From NCBI GenBank assembly GCA_023436425.1, contig JAEZJD010000038.1, positions 1 to 17,507 on the forward strand: DNA of 17,507 nucleotides, written 5' to 3'. The notes under the pieces were generated by a model that ran no database searches, was not told where the DNA came from, and saw only the letters and a program-made list of their open reading frames with translations. Positions 15,813 to 17,507 of the stretch are shown here, piece after piece. Each line of letters begins with the position of its first letter. Within the stretch, counting starts at the first letter, position 1. Source of the stretch: Bacteroidota bacterium. Lineage in GTDB: Bacteria; Bacteroidota; Bacteroidia; Chitinophagales; Chitinophagaceae. Made by a program: the position numbers and the translations under genes.

Positions 15813-15830
15813 TCCTAATCTTTTCCTAAT
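15813..15830 (+). repeat. Two direct TCCTAAT repeats, 11-base period, upstream of the DUF4920 promoter
   Basis: TCCTAAT occurs at 15813-15819 and 15824-15830, separated by CTTT, so the copies lie one helical turn apart. Their centre is roughly 46 bases before the predicted transcription start, a usual position for an activator site. No specific regulator can be named. Confidence 0.4.
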
Positions 15831-15855
15831 AGCAGAAAACTTTGGTTGATGCGAT

Positions 15856-15863
15856 TATCTTTG
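15856..15863 (+). promoter_or_regulatory. -7 element for the DUF4920 gene
   Basis: TATCTTTG is a perfect TAnnTTTG. It ends 16 bases before ATG 15880, giving a predicted leader of about 10 bases. No clear TTG -33 element stands at the usual distance, which would fit a promoter that needs an activator at the TCCTAAT repeats. Confidence 0.62.
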
Positions 15864-15879
15864 GAAAAACGTCTGTTTT

Positions 15880-16350
15880 ATGAAAAAAATATTGATGGCT
15901 TCTTTCATTCTGTTCACCCTGGCGGCAGGCGCACAAGAAAAGGAAAAAGTTTCTGCGTCAAAAGGAGTTGTGTACGGAACTGTGTCTGAAGAAAACAATG
16001 CTGTATGGGCTCATGAGCTAAAGTCAAAGCTGGTTGATGACAAATTTGAAGGGCAGGTAAAGGCAAAGGTTGTAGAAGTGTGCAAAGCTGAGGGCTGCTG
16101 GATAAGAGTGCAAAGAAAAGATGGCAGCGCCATGATGGTGCGTGCAAAGGACCACTCGTTTGTGATGCCGGAGAACATTGTTGGCAAAACCGTTCTTATC
16201 GAAGGTAGTGCCACAATAAAAGAAATTTCTGAGGACCTGCGCAAGCACTATGCTGAAGATGCAGGCAAGTCGAAAGCTGAAATAGCAAAGATTAAAGGAC
16301 CGGAAAAAGATGTGCAGTTTTCTGCGAAAGGAGTGAAAGTTCTGGATTGA
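15880..16350 (+). CDS. Secreted DUF4920 domain protein
   Basis: This 156-residue exported protein matches the DUF4920 family, which is common in Bacteroidota and has no assigned activity. Residues 1-19 are a signal peptide (MKKILMASFILFTLAAGAQ). The domain runs from about 28 to 115: GVVYGTVSE, a strand with VKAKVVEVC, then the signature CKAEGCW at 68-74, IRVQRKDGSAMMVRAKDHSF, and the turn PENIVGKTVLIEG. This alternation of strands suggests a small beta-barrel of OB type (inference). Cys68, Cys73 and His92 are the residues most likely to bind a metal or form a disulfide; which one cannot be told from sequence. The C-terminal 40 residues are helical and charged. It has a consensus promoter and a strong terminator, so it is probably a single-gene unit. 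It is divergent from recA and convergent with infB. Confidence 0.88.
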   Translation: MKKILMASFILFTLAAGAQEKEKVSASKGVVYGTVSEENNAVWAHELKSKLVDDKFEGQVKAKVVEVCKAEGCWIRVQRKDGSAMMVRAKDHSFVMPENIVGKTVLIEGSATIKEISEDLRKHYAEDAGKSKAEIAKIKGPEKDVQFSAKGVKVLD

Positions 16351-16369
16351 TCATCCTAAAAAGAGAATA

Positions 16370-16399
16370 AAAAAACCACATCTTCTGATGTGGTTTTTT
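16370..16399. terminator. Bidirectional terminator between the DUF4920 gene and infB
   Basis: A 13-bp stem (16370-16382 with 16387-16399; core CCACATC/GATGTGG) with loop TTCT is bordered by A- and T-runs. It starts 19 bases after the DUF4920 stop and lies 19 bases past the infB stop on the other strand. Confidence 0.92.
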
Positions 16400-16418
16400 G
16401 TTATTGCAATAAGCTCTG

Positions 16419-17507
16419 TTACAAAGTTCTTTTTACTTCTTCTTCCTCGTACGCTTCTACGACGTCTCCAACTTTGATATCGTTGTAATTTTTGATCGTT
16501 AAGCCACACTCCATTCCTGCCTGTACGTCTTTGACGTCGTCTTTATAACGCTTCAATGATCCAAGTTCCGCGCCACCCCCGCCTGTTGGGTATACAACTA
16601 TACCGTCGCGAATCACTCTCACCTTATTGTCACGCTTAATTCTACCATCAAGCACATAACAACCGGCAACAGTTGCTTTGTCGAACTTAAATACTTCCCG
16701 CACTTCCACATTGGCAACAATCTTTTCCTGAATCTTCGGCTCGAGCATACCTTCCATCGCACTTTTCACTTCTTCGATCGCATTATAAATGATTGAGTAG
16801 GTTCTGATTTGAATTCCTGCGTTTTCTGCCAATCTATTTGCCTGCAATGACGGACGCACATTAAAGCCAATCACGATTGCATCCGAAGCTTCGGCAAGTA
16901 CAACGTCGCTCTCATTAATCTGACCTACTCCCTTGTGAATCACGTTTACAAGAATCTCCTGCGTGGAAAGTTTTTGCAATGAATCGCTCAAAGCTTCCAC
17001 AGAACCGTCCACATCACCTTTTATAATAACGTTGAGTTCTTTGAAGTTTCCAAGAGCCAAACGGCGTCCAATTTCATCAAGTGTAATGTGCTTCTTAGCC
17101 CGCATGCCTTGCTCACGCAAAATCTGCGCACGGCGATTGGCGATCTCTTTTGCTTCGGCTTCATCTTCATACACTTTAAATTTTTCACCTGCCTGCGGAG
17201 CGCCGTTCAATCCTAATATCAAGACAGGGGTGGAAGGACCTGCTTCATCTACACGTTTGTTCCGTTCGTTCATCATTGCCTTTACCCTTCCGTAGTATTG
17301 TCCACTTACAACGAGATCACCACTTTGCAATGTCCCATTTTGCACAAGTATTGTGGCCACATAACCGCGACCTTTATCCAAGGTTGCTTCGATGATCGTT
17401 CCTGTAGCTTCCCTCTCAGGATTGGATTTCAAGTCCAAAAGTTCTGCTTCCAGCAAAATTTTTTCAAGCAGCTGATCTACATTCAAGCCCTTTTTCGCTG
17501 AGATTTC
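16419..17507 (-). CDS. infB: Translation initiation factor IF-2, C-terminal part (5' end outside the window)
   Basis: IF-2 is the GTPase that brings fMet-tRNA to the 30S subunit and promotes subunit joining. This window holds its last 362 codons. The frame is open from base 17507, where it reads [20 protein letters not shown], the end of the G domain. After that come domain II ([32 protein letters not shown]), the long helix with RREQ-like charged residues, domain III ([36 protein letters not shown]), and the fMet-tRNA-binding C-terminal beta-barrel ([41 protein letters not shown]). The TTG at 17486 is internal, not a start. A Gly run (PTGGGGAE) sits in a C-terminal-domain loop that varies between species. 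The chain ends EEEEVKRTL. The GTPase P-loop lies outside the window. Confidence 0.97.
   Translation of the reverse strand, partial: EISAKKGLNVDQLLEKILLEAELLDLKSNPEREATGTIIEATLDKGRGYVATILVQNGTLQSGDLVVSGQYYGRVKAMMNERNKRVDEAGPSTPVLILGLNGAPQAGEKFKVYEDEAEAKEIANRRAQILREQGMRAKKHITLDEIGRRLALGNFKELNVIIKGDVDGSVEALSDSLQKLSTQEILVNVIHKGVGQINESDVVLAEASDAIVIGFNVRPSLQANRLAENAGIQIRTYSIIYNAIEEVKSAMEGMLEPKIQEKIVANVEVREVFKFDKATVAGCYVLDGRIKRDNKVRVIRDGIVVYPTGGGGAELGSLKRYKDDVKDVQAGMECGLTIKNYNDIKVGDVVEAYEEEEVKRTL

Noticed and set aside
17298..17501. 67-codon plus-strand frame at the right edge
   Set aside because: It is antisense to the G-domain end and domain II of infB and has no independent support.
1..17507. 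Mobile element, defence system or CRISPR array
   Set aside because: I read both strands for transposase, integrase, nuclease or repeat-spacer patterns and saw none. The gene content is housekeeping and envelope functions.

Overview
The window looks like chromosomal DNA from a member of the Bacteroidota, probably near the Chitinophagaceae/Sphingobacteriales. Four things point that way: -7 elements of the TAnnTTTG type (TAAATTTG, TATCTTTG), start codons without Shine-Dalgarno sequences, a secreted MG2-like/TonB-plug protein, and lineage-typical DUF4197, DUF4920 and S9B dipeptidyl-peptidase genes. The taxonomic call is inference from content. I see no transposase, integrase, tRNA, rRNA, CRISPR array or phage gene, and no intergenic gap longer than 300 bases (the largest are about 268 and 244 bases).

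Layout. 1-4875: a GNAT acetyltransferase cut by the left edge (minus strand), then a divergent plus-strand series: an envelope MG2/plug protein, an aldo/keto reductase resembling potassium-channel beta subunits, and an HSDL2-like short-chain dehydrogenase. 4918-6480: lysS on the minus strand, convergent with the dehydrogenase. 6638-9417, plus strand: two overlapping, tandemly duplicated HTH regulators with an unassigned C-terminal region, then a DUF4197 lipoprotein. 9503-11719: a secreted DPP IV-type peptidase (minus). 11988-14018: uvrB (minus). 14201-14599: a small secreted lysine-rich protein of unknown function (plus). 14634-15635: recA (minus). 15880-16350: a secreted DUF4920 protein (plus). 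16419-17507: the C-terminal part of infB (minus), cut by the right edge.

How it works together. This is mostly a housekeeping neighbourhood (translation: lysS, infB; DNA repair and recombination: uvrB, recA) interleaved with single-gene units for envelope or periplasmic proteins. Strands alternate often, so most genes appear to be their own transcription units. Three of the four convergent junctions carry clear bidirectional hairpin terminators (9437-9468, 14607-14632, 16370-16399). The only tight coupling is the 1-base stop/start overlap of the two HTH paralogs, which align end to end without gaps.

I did not find an obvious new multi-gene defence or metabolic system. The items most worth a second look are the duplicated HTH pair, a probable leaderless uvrB transcript, the orphan lysine-rich secreted protein between uvrB and recA, and the plug-without-barrel envelope protein with a possible 12-codon upstream ORF.
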